NCBI GenBank assembly: GCA_027019045.1
Contig: JALUXI010000096.1
Location: 1 to 16,520 of the forward strand
Origin: Piscirickettsiaceae bacterium
Lineage (GTDB): Bacteria > Pseudomonadota > Gammaproteobacteria > Thiomicrospirales > Thiomicrospiraceae
DNA length: 16,520 nt
Direction: 5' to 3'
Shown: piece after piece, positions 6,952 through 14,447 of the stretch
Layout of the letters: the number at the start of each line of letters is the position of its first letter
How positions within the stretch are numbered: the first letter of the stretch is position 1
Program-made: the position numbers and the translations under genes
The notes under the pieces: model-generated
Told to the model about the DNA's origin: nothing
What the model saw: only the letters and a program-made list of their open reading frames with translations
Databases searched by the model: none

Positions 6952-7568
6952 TGTGCATTCAGCTCGCTTTTTATGATTTGGAGTAAATCGGTTTGGACAT
7001 TTTGGATGGATGTTTTTGGAATCAGGGCTTTCAGTTGGGTCATCTGCATGCCTTCCAAACCGCATGGGTTAATGGCTTGAAATGGGGTAAGGTCCATATC
7101 GACATTCAGGGCTAATCCATGATAGCTTCTCTGTTTGCTGATTTTCAGTCCTAAGGAGGCGATTTTTTGACCATTAACATAGACACCAGGGGCATCGGCT
7201 CGGGCATGGGCTTTAATATTGTATTGAGCCAAAAGCGTGATTAAACTCTGCTCCATTAAAGTGACCAGCTGCCGAACCCCCATTTTACGCCGTTTAAGGT
7301 CAATCAGAAAGTAGATAATTAACTGGCCAGGGGCGTGATAGGTAATCTGACCGCCTCGGTCGGTTTGAATAAGGGGAATCTTAGGGTCAGGGTTGAGCAG
7401 ATGTTCAGGTTTGCCATTGAGACCTTGGGTATAGATCGGTGGATGCTGCACAACCCACAGTTCATCGGATGTGTCGACCTCTCGTTGTTGGGTGAATGCT
7501 TGCATTGCCTGCCAGGTGTCAAGGTAGGGCTGTTGGCCGAGTTCTCGAATGATTAAAGTGGCAGGCAT
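6948..7568 (-). CDS. lipB: Octanoyl-[ACP]:protein N-octanoyltransferase
   Basis: LipB moves octanoate from acyl carrier protein to the target lysine of lipoyl domains, making the substrate for LipA. The 206-residue protein has the RGGQITYHAPGQ motif (71-82), DAPGVYV, the catalytic Lys135 in KIASLGLK, and the acyl-enzyme Cys169 in NPCGLEG. Both catalytic positions carry the same numbers as the E. coli enzyme as I remember it. The ATG at 7568 fits the E. coli N-terminus, but the 20 bases before it contain no Shine-Dalgarno sequence, so expression may rely on ribosomes arriving from ybeD 26 bases upstream. The gene overlaps lipA by four bases. Confidence 0.97.
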   Translation of the reverse strand: MPATLIIRELGQQPYLDTWQAMQAFTQQREVDTSDELWVVQHPPIYTQGLNGKPEHLLNPDPKIPLIQTDRGGQITYHAPGQLIIYFLIDLKRRKMGVRQLVTLMEQSLITLLAQYNIKAHARADAPGVYVNGQKIASLGLKISKQRSYHGLALNVDMDLTPFQAINPCGLEGMQMTQLKALIPKTSIQNVQTDLLQIIKSELNAQ

Positions 7569-7594
7569 AGCGGGACTGGGGATTTTGAGAAAAT

Positions 7595-7918
7595 CTACAG
7601 CGTCATCAGAACATCGGGATGTTCTTTGAGGTCAGCGTAAATGGCGTGGAGTTGCTTTAGGTTTTCGGCGGTGAATTTGACATTGACCGAGGTGAATTTG
7701 CCGTTTTTAGAATCATTGGTACGGACGGCCCCTTTTTCTAGACCTGGCACATGTTTTTGGGTGATGTCAAAAACGGTATCGATAAATCCCTCTTCATTTC
7801 TGCCCATCGCTTTGAGTTCAAATTCACAAGGGAAGTCGTAAAGCGCTTCATTGTCAGGTGTATGCAGATCTTTGGTATCTGGGTCTTGTGCATTGGTGGG
7901 TTGCTTTTCATCTGTCAT
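7595..7918 (-). CDS. ybeD: DUF493 / YbeD family protein
   Basis: This 107-residue cytosolic protein belongs to the DUF493 family, small ACT-like folded proteins almost always next to lipB. A role linked to lipoate metabolism is suspected but not established. The hallmark YDFPCEFELKAMGRNEEGF (about 27-45) is close to the family pattern FPC.F..KVMG. The first 25 residues are an acidic, low-complexity tail and probably disordered. The ATG at 7918 has a GGAGG site eight bases upstream and overlaps the dat stop codon as ATGA. The order dacA-dat-ybeD-lipB-lipA matches the E. coli dacA-ybeD-lipB-lipA order except for the inserted dat. Confidence 0.93.
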   Translation of the reverse strand: MTDEKQPTNAQDPDTKDLHTPDNEALYDFPCEFELKAMGRNEEGFIDTVFDITQKHVPGLEKGAVRTNDSKNGKFTSVNVKFTAENLKQLHAIYADLKEHPDVLMTL

Positions 7919-8784
7919 CGGTGAGCCTCCAAAAATTGATTTTTAAAGTTTTGGTAGTGCTGTTTAAAAGTTTTCCAAACTTCCCCAGGCTTGCCTGTGC
8001 CAACAGGTTGACCATTGAGTTGGGTGACGGGGAGTGCCTCTTTGGTGGAACTGGTGAGCCAAATCTCGTCAGCATGCGCTAGGTCACTTGGGAGTAGCTC
8101 GGTTTCATGAAGGGGGAAGTGATGTGCTTTGGCAATGGCTTCAATCACTTGGCGAGTAATCCCAGGGAGAAGTTTATTGCCCGTCGGCGGGGTGAAGAGT
8201 TCGCCATTTTTTACCATAAAGACATTACTGGCAGTGCCTTCAGAAACGGTCCCATCTCGGGCGATCAGAATGGCATCATCGGCTCCAGCCTGTTTGGCGG
8301 CGAGTTTCATCATCACATTGGGAAGAAGGGTGATCGCTTTAATGTCGCATCGAAGCCAGCGAATATCTTCCAGTGTAATTACTTTAATGCCATTTTGTAA
8401 AACTTGCTCAGGGATCGGTTTAAGCGGGTTAGTATAGGCATAAACAGTAGGGGTGAGGTTCTCTTCTGGCAGATGTTCTCGGTGAAGCTGGATACCTCGA
8501 GTGACTTGTAAATAGAGAAACTGATCTTCCCATGGATGTTTTTCTATCAAGCTTTCACAGAGGATTCGCCATGCTGAATCCGCCATGGGGTTGGGGATTT
8601 GAGTGGCGGCAAGACTATTTTTAAAGCGTTGCAGGTGGGCATCAAACTCAAAGATTTTGCGTTGATAGACGGGAATCACTTCATATACACCGTCTCCAAA
8701 TAGAAAACCACGATCTTGCGTGGAGATGCACGCCTCGTCAATGGGGCAGAAATGACCGTTAATATAGGCAATTTGCTGTGTCAT
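7915..8784 (-). CDS. dat: D-amino-acid aminotransferase (class IV PLP enzyme)
   Basis: This fold-type IV transaminase probably interconverts D-alanine and 2-oxoglutarate with pyruvate and D-glutamate. It has 289 residues. Visible family features are RGFLFGDGVYEVIPVY near the N-terminus (25-40), the PLP-binding Lys149 in CDIKAITLLPN, Glu182 in DGTVSEGTASNVF, and the ITRQ and LTSS(T)KE phosphate-site stretches. The CDIKAITLLPN form and the DGVYEV start resemble D-amino acid transaminase more than branched-chain aminotransferase (IlvE) or aminodeoxychorismate lyase (PabC), but substrate is inferred from pattern. The ATG at 8784 with AAGGA seven bases upstream is preferred; an in-frame TTG at 8805 would overlap dacA. 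It sits between dacA (10-base gap) and ybeD (ATGA overlap). Confidence 0.85.
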   Translation of the reverse strand: MTQQIAYINGHFCPIDEACISTQDRGFLFGDGVYEVIPVYQRKIFEFDAHLQRFKNSLAATQIPNPMADSAWRILCESLIEKHPWEDQFLYLQVTRGIQLHREHLPEENLTPTVYAYTNPLKPIPEQVLQNGIKVITLEDIRWLRCDIKAITLLPNVMMKLAAKQAGADDAILIARDGTVSEGTASNVFMVKNGELFTPPTGNKLLPGITRQVIEAIAKAHHFPLHETELLPSDLAHADEIWLTSSTKEALPVTQLNGQPVGTGKPGEVWKTFKQHYQNFKNQFLEAHR

Positions 8785-8794
8785 CTCTGCGTCC

Positions 8795-9994
8795 TTATAG
8801 CCCAATCATGGCGAGGAGTGATTGGAAAAGTTGTTTAATCTGATCGGTCAAGCGTTTAAAAAAGGAGCCTTGTTCCACTTCGTCCAGTGCGACCAAAGGT
8901 CTTTCGGCAATGACTTTTTCATTCAGTGTGACTTTTAAGTTGCCAAGTTTCTGCCCTTTTTTCACAGGGGCTTTAATATCGGGTTGGACATCGGTCTGTT
9001 TTTGGATGAGTTTGAATTGCCCTCGTGGCGTGGTGACATAGAGATCTTGAGTCAGGCCAAGACCAACCGTATCTCGTTTGCCTTCCCAAACGCGAGCTTC
9101 AACAATGCGTTGACCTGCTGAATAGAGTTTGTGCGTTTCAAAGAAACGGAAGCCGTAGTTGAGGAGTTTTTGGCTTTCTCTCACTCGTTTGGCGGCACTG
9201 TCTGTACCGAGCACGACGCTGATTAAACGCATATCGCCTCTTTTGGCGGAAGCGACCAAGCAGTAACCTGCGCTATTGGTATGACCGGTTTTCAGTCCAT
9301 CGACACTTTCATCTTGCCATAGGAGCTTGTTGCGGTTGTATTGGGTAATGCCGTTGTAGGTGAATTTTTTTGTAGCATAGATTTTATACTGTTCTGGGAA
9401 GTCATGAATAATGGCGTGCGCAAGGATAGCGAGGTCTCGAGCTGTGGCATGATGCCCTTTATGAGGCAGTCCTGTGGCATTTTGAAAATGGGTATTTTTC
9501 ATCCCAAGCTGTTTGGCATAGCGATTCATCAGCTCGGTAAAGGTCTCTTCTGAGCCGGCAATATGTTCCGCAAGTGCGACGGTGGCATCATTGCCAGACT
9601 GGATATCCATGCCTTTAATCAGGTCGCCCACTTTGACTTTTTTGCCCACTTCAATAAACATTTTCGAGCCAGGCATCTGCCAAGCTTTTTTGCTGATGGT
9701 GACTTCATCATCAAGGTGAATATTGCCTTGTTTGAGTTCGTTATAAACGATATAGGCGGTCATCATTTTGGTTAGGCTGGCAGGCTCGACTTTTTTATCA
9801 GGATTTTTGCTGGCCAAAATCGCACCGCTATCATAATCCATCAAAATATAAGCTTTGGCGGCAATGGGCGGTGGAGAGGGTACGACATGCGGAACGGGTG
9901 GGTTCTTGATTGTATCTGGCTGGGGCATTTCGGCTTGGACAAGGTTGCTCAAGAATAATGAGAAAAATGTCAAAAAGGGTAAAAGGAATTTCAT
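8795..9994 (-). CDS. dacA: D-alanyl-D-alanine carboxypeptidase, PBP5/6 type
   Basis: This is a low-molecular-weight penicillin-binding protein that trims the terminal D-Ala from peptidoglycan stem peptides in the periplasm. Of 399 residues, 1-21 form a signal peptide (MKFLLPFLTFF..., ending LVQA). The catalytic triad motifs are S73-L-T-K76, S133-G-N135 and K235-T-G237. A C-terminal PBP5_C beta domain spans about 285-375. The last residues (FFKRLTDQIKQLFQSLLAMIGL) look like the amphipathic membrane anchor of PBP5. The ATG at 9994 begins the signal peptide directly; a TTG 36 bases upstream would add an unlikely tail. The 98-base spacer from rodA holds a candidate promoter of its own. The gene could also be named dacC, as the PBP5/PBP6 distinction cannot be made here. 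Confidence 0.95.
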   Translation of the reverse strand: MKFLLPFLTFFSLFLSNLVQAEMPQPDTIKNPPVPHVVPSPPPIAAKAYILMDYDSGAILASKNPDKKVEPASLTKMMTAYIVYNELKQGNIHLDDEVTISKKAWQMPGSKMFIEVGKKVKVGDLIKGMDIQSGNDATVALAEHIAGSEETFTELMNRYAKQLGMKNTHFQNATGLPHKGHHATARDLAILAHAIIHDFPEQYKIYATKKFTYNGITQYNRNKLLWQDESVDGLKTGHTNSAGYCLVASAKRGDMRLISVVLGTDSAAKRVRESQKLLNYGFRFFETHKLYSAGQRIVEARVWEGKRDTVGLGLTQDLYVTTPRGQFKLIQKQTDVQPDIKAPVKKGQKLGNLKVTLNEKVIAERPLVALDEVEQGSFFKRLTDQIKQLFQSLLAMIGL

Positions 9995-10040
9995 AGTTAA
10001 GTCTGTCCTGTTGATTGAGTCATTGAGCAAAAATGAAAGG

Positions 10041-10064
10041 CGTAATTTACCATATTTCGGTAAA
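10041..10064 (-). promoter_or_regulatory. Candidate extended -10 promoter upstream of dacA, with a small inverted repeat
   Basis: The 98-base spacer between rodA and dacA (9995-10092) contains, on the minus strand, AAATATGGTAAATTACG (10057-10041). It includes TGG-TAAATT, a plausible extended -10 about 50 bases before the dacA ATG. A TTTACC/GGTAAA inverted repeat (10046-10051 and 10059-10064, 7-base loop) overlaps it and could be an operator. No convincing -35 box is present at 17 bases. Almost the same 17-mer lies upstream of gatC. If real, it would let dacA, dat, ybeD and the lip genes be made separately from mre-mrdA-rodA. Confidence 0.35.
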
Positions 10065-10092
10065 AAACAGAATTGCTCAAGTCAGATTTCCA

Positions 10093-11220
10093 TTATTTCG
10101 CCAGCATTTTCTTATGGGTGTGAATGGACATCAAAATTCCAAAGCTAATCATCAGGGTGACCATGGCACTACCGCCATAACTGATAAGCGGCAGAGGAAG
10201 TCCAACAACGGGTAGGAGTCCGCTGACCATGCCGATATTGACAAAGATATAAACAAATAGTGTCATGGTCAGGCTGGCCGCCACGAGGCGAGTGAAGTTG
10301 TCTTGGGCTCGACTGGCAATATAAAGTCCTCTGCCAATGACGAAAGTATAAAGGAGGAGTAACAACCCAACGCCAATGAGTCCGAATTCTTCAGCATAGA
10401 CAGAGAAGATAAAATCGGTGGTGCTTTCGGGGAGAAAGTCTAGGTGAGCTTGCGTACTGCCCATAAAGCCTTTACCTTCCAGTCCTCCCGAACCAATGGC
10501 AATTTTGGACTGAATGATATGATAGCCTTTGCCCAGCGGGTCACTTTCGGGATTAAGGAAGGTGAGTACGCGTTGTTTTTGGTAGTCGTACATAAAGTGC
10601 CATGCGATGGGTGCTGAAAGAATGGTGGTGGCGATTGTGCCTAAAATGATTTTCCAGGGAAGCCCTGCAAAATAGATGACGAAAAGGCCGCTCATTGCAA
10701 TGAGGAGTGAGGTGCCTAGATCGGGTTCAACCACGATGAGTCCTGCGGTTAATGCAATCATGCCACCGCCTTGAAGCAGTTTTTTTGTGGAGGGTGGGAA
10801 GGTTTCGTAAGCATAGAGCCAAGCGACCATCATGGGAAGTACCAGTTTCATCAATTCGGAAGGTTGGAATTTGATAACACCAAAGTCTAGCCAGCGTTGA
10901 GCGCCTTTGCCAATATGACCAAACAGGAGGACGGTTACCAGCATTAAAATGCCGATGAAGAAGAGCCAGGGGGTAACCATACTCATAAAGTGGGGGGGGA
11001 TTTGAGCAAAGATAATCATCAGTATGAGTGCCAGTGTGATGCGAATTAGGTGGTTCTGAATAATGTGTGGATTGCCATCGGAGGCGCTGTAAACCACTAT
11101 AGTACTTACAGCCAGTAGTGCTATCACGCCGAGTAGAAGCCATGGATCAAGATGCAGGCGAGCTATCCAGCTTTTGTTAGGTCGATAGACATGTTGTTTT
11201 TGATGAAGGGGTATTTTCAT
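10093..11220 (-). CDS. rodA: Rod-shape SEDS peptidoglycan glycosyltransferase RodA
   Basis: RodA polymerises lipid II into glycan strands during cell elongation, in complex with PBP2 at the inner membrane. The 375-residue protein (E. coli 370) has about ten hydrophobic segments. SEDS signatures are GKGAQRWLDFG, QPSELMKL (Glu122), VEPDLGTS (Asp167), and STTDFIFSVYAEEFG, where Asp269 matches the essential extracellular-loop Asp (262 in E. coli). The C-terminal LPLPLISYGGSAMV is the strongest family motif. The ATG at 11220 overlaps the mrdA stop codon as ATGA and has no ribosome site of its own, which suggests coupled synthesis with its partner PBP2. The coding strand contains a run of eight C at the Ile74-Pro-Pro codons (see findings). 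Confidence 0.97.
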   Translation of the reverse strand: MKIPLHQKQHVYRPNKSWIARLHLDPWLLLGVIALLAVSTIVVYSASDGNPHIIQNHLIRITLALILMIIFAQIPPHFMSMVTPWLFFIGILMLVTVLLFGHIGKGAQRWLDFGVIKFQPSELMKLVLPMMVAWLYAYETFPPSTKKLLQGGGMIALTAGLIVVEPDLGTSLLIAMSGLFVIYFAGLPWKIILGTIATTILSAPIAWHFMYDYQKQRVLTFLNPESDPLGKGYHIIQSKIAIGSGGLEGKGFMGSTQAHLDFLPESTTDFIFSVYAEEFGLIGVGLLLLLYTFVIGRGLYIASRAQDNFTRLVAASLTMTLFVYIFVNIGMVSGLLPVVGLPLPLISYGGSAMVTLMISFGILMSIHTHKKMLAK

Positions 11221-13082
11221 GGTATTGAATTCAGTGTTGTCTTGTGTAAAAAGGGGGTGTCTGTGCAGTGCTGTAAATAGTATTTGGCGACTTTAATCCC
11301 TAAAGGAGCGGCTTTGAGTGAACTGTTTTCAACAATCACGCTAACAGCAATTTGTGGCTTTTTGACCGGAGCAAAACCGATAAATAGGGAGTGGTCTCGT
11401 AGGCTTTTTTTGATATTGTTGGCATCATATTCTGCATCTTTCAAACTAAATACCTGTGCCGTTCCTGTTTTACCCGCCATGGTAAAGGGGAGGTGGTGGG
11501 CGTATTTGTGGGCGGTACCGTGAACACTGTGCAATACATGGGTCATGGCTTTTATGACAGTATTCCAGTTGTGAATGTCCTTAATCGGAATTTGCTGTGG
11601 AGTATCGCTCTCTTCTGTTAAAGGAGGGGGTTGAATATTGAGGTGTGGGCGGACAATTTGACCATGGTTGGCTAAAATGCTAGTGGCCTTAGCCAATTGG
11701 AGCGGGGTGGCGAGCATATAGCCCTGTCCAATAGCGGCAATCACGGTTTCTCCACGATACCAAGGTTTGCCTTTGGTGGCTTTTTTCCAAGCTTGGGAGG
11801 GAAGAATCCCTGATGCTTCTTTAGGAAGATCAATACCCGTTTTGTGTCCAAAGCCGAATGGGTAAAGAATATCATGCAGCGTATCAATTCCCATTTTAAG
11901 TGCAAGATCATAAAAATAGGTGTCGCATGATTGGGTAATGGCGGTATCAAGATCGACAAGCCCGTGTCCACGGCGTTTCCAGTCACGATAGCGATGTCCT
12001 GCAAACTCTAAATAGCCTGGGTCGTAAATCTTTTTTTGTGCAGTGGTTAATCCCCTTTCTAAAGCGCCGAGTGCGACAAATGGTTTGACCGTTGAACCAG
12101 GGGGGTACTGCCCATTGATGGCTCGATTGATAAAGGGTTTCTGTTTGTTATGAAGTAGACGGTTGTAATTGATTTGACTAATGCCATCAACAAATAGATT
12201 GGGGTCGTAGGTGGGTTGACTGACATAAGCGAGGATTTCTCCATTCGTCGGATTCATCGCAACAATTGCTCCCTTTTTTCCCGCAAGTAGGCTTTCAGCA
12301 TATTTTTGAAGGCGAATATCAATGGTCAGTTGAATATCTTGTCCAGGTACAGGAGGGACTGCGCTGAGTTTTCTGAGTACCCGTCCTTTGGCATTGGTTT
12401 CAATATATTGCAGGCCCGGTTTGCCGTGCAATTGTGTTTCATAAAATTTTTCAATGCCAGATTTACCAATGGAGTCGGTGCCTCGATAGATTTCAGGATC
12501 GAGTGTTTTGAGTTCATCCATATTGATGCGGCTGACATAGCCAATGGCATGGACAGCGGTGCTACCGAAGGGGTAGTAGCGTTTCAGTCGGGCGGCCAGT
12601 GTGATACCTGGTAATTTGTGTGTGTTGACTGCAATCACTGCGGCTTGTTTTTCGGTTAAGTAGAAGGGACTGAGGGTTTGATTGAAGGTATTGGTATGGC
12701 GCATATTTTGAGCAAATTTAGCCATTTTTTTCTCAGAGATACTGGGAAGGAGTGTTTGAAGTTGCTTCACTAAGGCGTCAATATCCATGTGGCGTTCACG
12801 GGTGAACTTGAGAATATAGGTTGGCTGATTATCTGCAAGTAGAGTGTGGTTGCGGTCATAAATTTTACCACGCGTTGGAGGGATCACTGTGAATGAGATG
12901 CGGTTTCCTTCTGCCATGCTGTGATAGTGATTGAAGCTTAGGATTTGTAGATAGATCATTCGACCTAAAATGATGGCAAAGCAGAGGAGTACAAATATAA
13001 AGGCAATCCAAAGGCGCTGTTTAAACAGATATTTTTGTTTTGAATTTTCTTGTTCATCTAAAAAGTGTTGAGGAGACAGCAT
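11217..13082 (-). CDS. mrdA: Penicillin-binding protein 2, elongation transpeptidase
   Basis: PBP2 is the monofunctional class B DD-transpeptidase of the rod complex. The 621 residues comprise a short cytoplasmic tail, one membrane helix (about 25-48), and the pedestal/dimerisation domain with RGKIYDRN (71-78). The transpeptidase domain carries S330-T-V-K333 (GSTVKPF), S385-C-D387 (QSCDTYFYDLA) and K538-T-G540 (AGKTGTAQV). The GQGYMLATPLQLA stretch is also typical. The ATG at 13082 is the only standard start before the membrane helix, since an in-frame TAA lies three codons upstream. No clear ribosome site precedes it. It lies 11 bases after mreD and overlaps rodA by four bases. Confidence 0.97.
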   Translation of the reverse strand: MLSPQHFLDEQENSKQKYLFKQRLWIAFIFVLLCFAIILGRMIYLQILSFNHYHSMAEGNRISFTVIPPTRGKIYDRNHTLLADNQPTYILKFTRERHMDIDALVKQLQTLLPSISEKKMAKFAQNMRHTNTFNQTLSPFYLTEKQAAVIAVNTHKLPGITLAARLKRYYPFGSTAVHAIGYVSRINMDELKTLDPEIYRGTDSIGKSGIEKFYETQLHGKPGLQYIETNAKGRVLRKLSAVPPVPGQDIQLTIDIRLQKYAESLLAGKKGAIVAMNPTNGEILAYVSQPTYDPNLFVDGISQINYNRLLHNKQKPFINRAINGQYPPGSTVKPFVALGALERGLTTAQKKIYDPGYLEFAGHRYRDWKRRGHGLVDLDTAITQSCDTYFYDLALKMGIDTLHDILYPFGFGHKTGIDLPKEASGILPSQAWKKATKGKPWYRGETVIAAIGQGYMLATPLQLAKATSILANHGQIVRPHLNIQPPPLTEESDTPQQIPIKDIHNWNTVIKAMTHVLHSVHGTAHKYAHHLPFTMAGKTGTAQVFSLKDAEYDANNIKKSLRDHSLFIGFAPVKKPQIAVSVIVENSSLKAAPLGIKVAKYYLQHCTDTPFLHKTTLNSIP

Positions 13083-13093
13083 AGCAATTTAAA

Positions 13094-13591
13094 TTAGTTG
13101 GCGCGCTGTAAGAGCAATTGGTAAAGGAAGGCTAAGATTGGCCAGATCAAGAGTGTGGTTAAGGGAGAGGTGAGCCAATATAGCCATTCTGAGGAAGTCG
13201 TCAAACTTGGTTGTAGAAAGAGCCAAAGCCCGCCTTGATAGAGGTAGAAAAGAGGAATCAGTGCCAAAGCTTGCTGAAAGAGGGAGACGCTACGAAATTG
13301 TAAGCGGAAGCGTAAAAGGATAAAAAGCAAAGTGCTGAATAATAAGGCATGAACCCCCAGTGTACTTTGGGTGAGGGTGTCGTACATCAATCCGAGTAAA
13401 AAAGCAGAGGGGATGAAGGTCGCATTGAGGTTAAAGTTACTCCAATATAGCACGGTGAGCAGGCTGATAGAGGGGAGCCAGTACAGCCAGTGTGAGCTGA
13501 TCAGCATGGCATCCAGAATAATAGCAAAAAGATAGCTTCCCAAAACGAGAGAAGAGGGAGGAGGTGTGTTGATGGCACTTGTATGTGTCAT
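13094..13591 (-). CDS. mreD: Rod-shape-determining membrane protein MreD
   Basis: MreD is a small inner-membrane component of the elongation machinery that works with MreC and PBP2. The 165-residue product is very hydrophobic, with about five membrane segments. It contains the best-conserved MreD stretch, GLMYDTLTQSTLGVHALLF (about 67-85), equivalent to the family's GL..D...G..LG.HAL. Overall sequence conservation in this family is low, so position between mreC and mrdA is part of the evidence. The ATG at 13591 overlaps the mreC TGA (ATGA); only a weak purine stretch precedes it, so coupling to mreC is likely. Confidence 0.93.
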   Translation of the reverse strand: MTHTSAINTPPPSSLVLGSYLFAIILDAMLISSHWLYWLPSISLLTVLYWSNFNLNATFIPSAFLLGLMYDTLTQSTLGVHALLFSTLLFILLRFRLQFRSVSLFQQALALIPLFYLYQGGLWLFLQPSLTTSSEWLYWLTSPLTTLLIWPILAFLYQLLLQRAN

Positions 13592-14379
13592 TTGGTTTGA
13601 CTCTGTCTAGGTTTGGTGAGAACTAATACTTTGTAAGTACTGGTGATTTTGGCAATGGGGTGTGCGGTGACTTCTAAATAGGGGGAGGCAGGTTGTGCGG
13701 TAATATGATCAATTTTTGCAACAGGGAAGCCTAGCGGAAAGACACCGCCTAGGCCAGAACTTTCGATTAAGTCGCCCACTTTTAAGTTACTATGTTGAGG
13801 GATAAAATCTAATTTGAGTTTGTCATGCCCTATCCCTGTGAGCATCCCTCGTTGACCTGTACGGCGGATGCGGACGGGCATTTGGTGGTCTGGATCGGTA
13901 ATCAAAAGGACTCGACTGCTAAAAGGGGTGACGGTTGTAGTTTGTCCGAGAATCCCTTCGCTGTCAACCACGGCTTGTCCTGACTGAATATGATCTAATT
14001 TTCCTTTATCTATTTCTAAATATTGAGAGAAAGGGAGGCGGCTAGAAAAAATGACTTCGGCAATTTGTGGTTGATAGTGTACCAGTGTGGCAGTTGTGCC
14101 TAATAGTTGTTGTAGGCGTTCGGCTTCAGTTTGATAGTGGGAAAGTGCCAAAATTTGTTCTTTTAGCAGTAAATTTTCAGTGTGCAGTTTTTGGTTTTCT
14201 TGTTTAAGACGATCAAGCGGTGTTTGGCTATGTTGTAACCATAAAGAGAGTTGTTCGGGATAGTGAGCAATCTCTTCTAAAGGGATGACAAGGGTGGTTA
14301 AGGTGGCATGTAGTGTCTCAGTATAGCGACCATAATGGTCGGCTAACATGAGCGCCACACTGAGCAAAAAAGCAATCAA
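13588..14379 (-). CDS. mreC: Rod-shape-determining protein MreC (start uncertain)
   Basis: MreC is a bitopic inner-membrane protein whose periplasmic part binds and activates PBP2. From the TTG at 14379 it has 263 residues: a short hydrophobic segment (IAFLLSVALMLA), a coiled coil (about 52-93, LDRLKQENQKLHTENLLLKE), then the beta-rich core with DKGKLDHIQSGQAVVDSEG, SSRVLLITDPDH and GDLIESSGLGGVFPLGFPVA. The tail is short compared with E. coli (367 residues). No ATG or GTG lies upstream, but the frame stays open to a TAA at 14439 and would add a basic stretch (LPKKEGNHF) that completes the membrane helix. An ATC at 14424 has AAAGGGG at ideal distance; the true start may be there (see findings). 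It overlaps mreD as ATGA and lies close behind mreB. Confidence 0.92.
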   Translation of the reverse strand: MIAFLLSVALMLADHYGRYTETLHATLTTLVIPLEEIAHYPEQLSLWLQHSQTPLDRLKQENQKLHTENLLLKEQILALSHYQTEAERLQQLLGTTATLVHYQPQIAEVIFSSRLPFSQYLEIDKGKLDHIQSGQAVVDSEGILGQTTTVTPFSSRVLLITDPDHQMPVRIRRTGQRGMLTGIGHDKLKLDFIPQHSNLKVGDLIESSGLGGVFPLGFPVAKIDHITAQPASPYLEVTAHPIAKITSTYKVLVLTKPRQSQTK

Positions 14380-14447
14380 AAAATGATTGCCCTCTTTTTT
14401 GGGAAGTGAACTATAGGAAGCGATGGTTGAACCCCTTTATGAGTGAT

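Noticed and set aside
6739..7080. 113-codon plus-strand open frame opposite lipA/lipB
   Set aside because: Both overlapping minus-strand genes are certain, and the frame has no family resemblance or ribosome site.
12306..12614. 102-codon plus-strand open frame opposite mrdA
   Set aside because: It is antisense to the PBP2 pedestal domain; there is no independent coding evidence.
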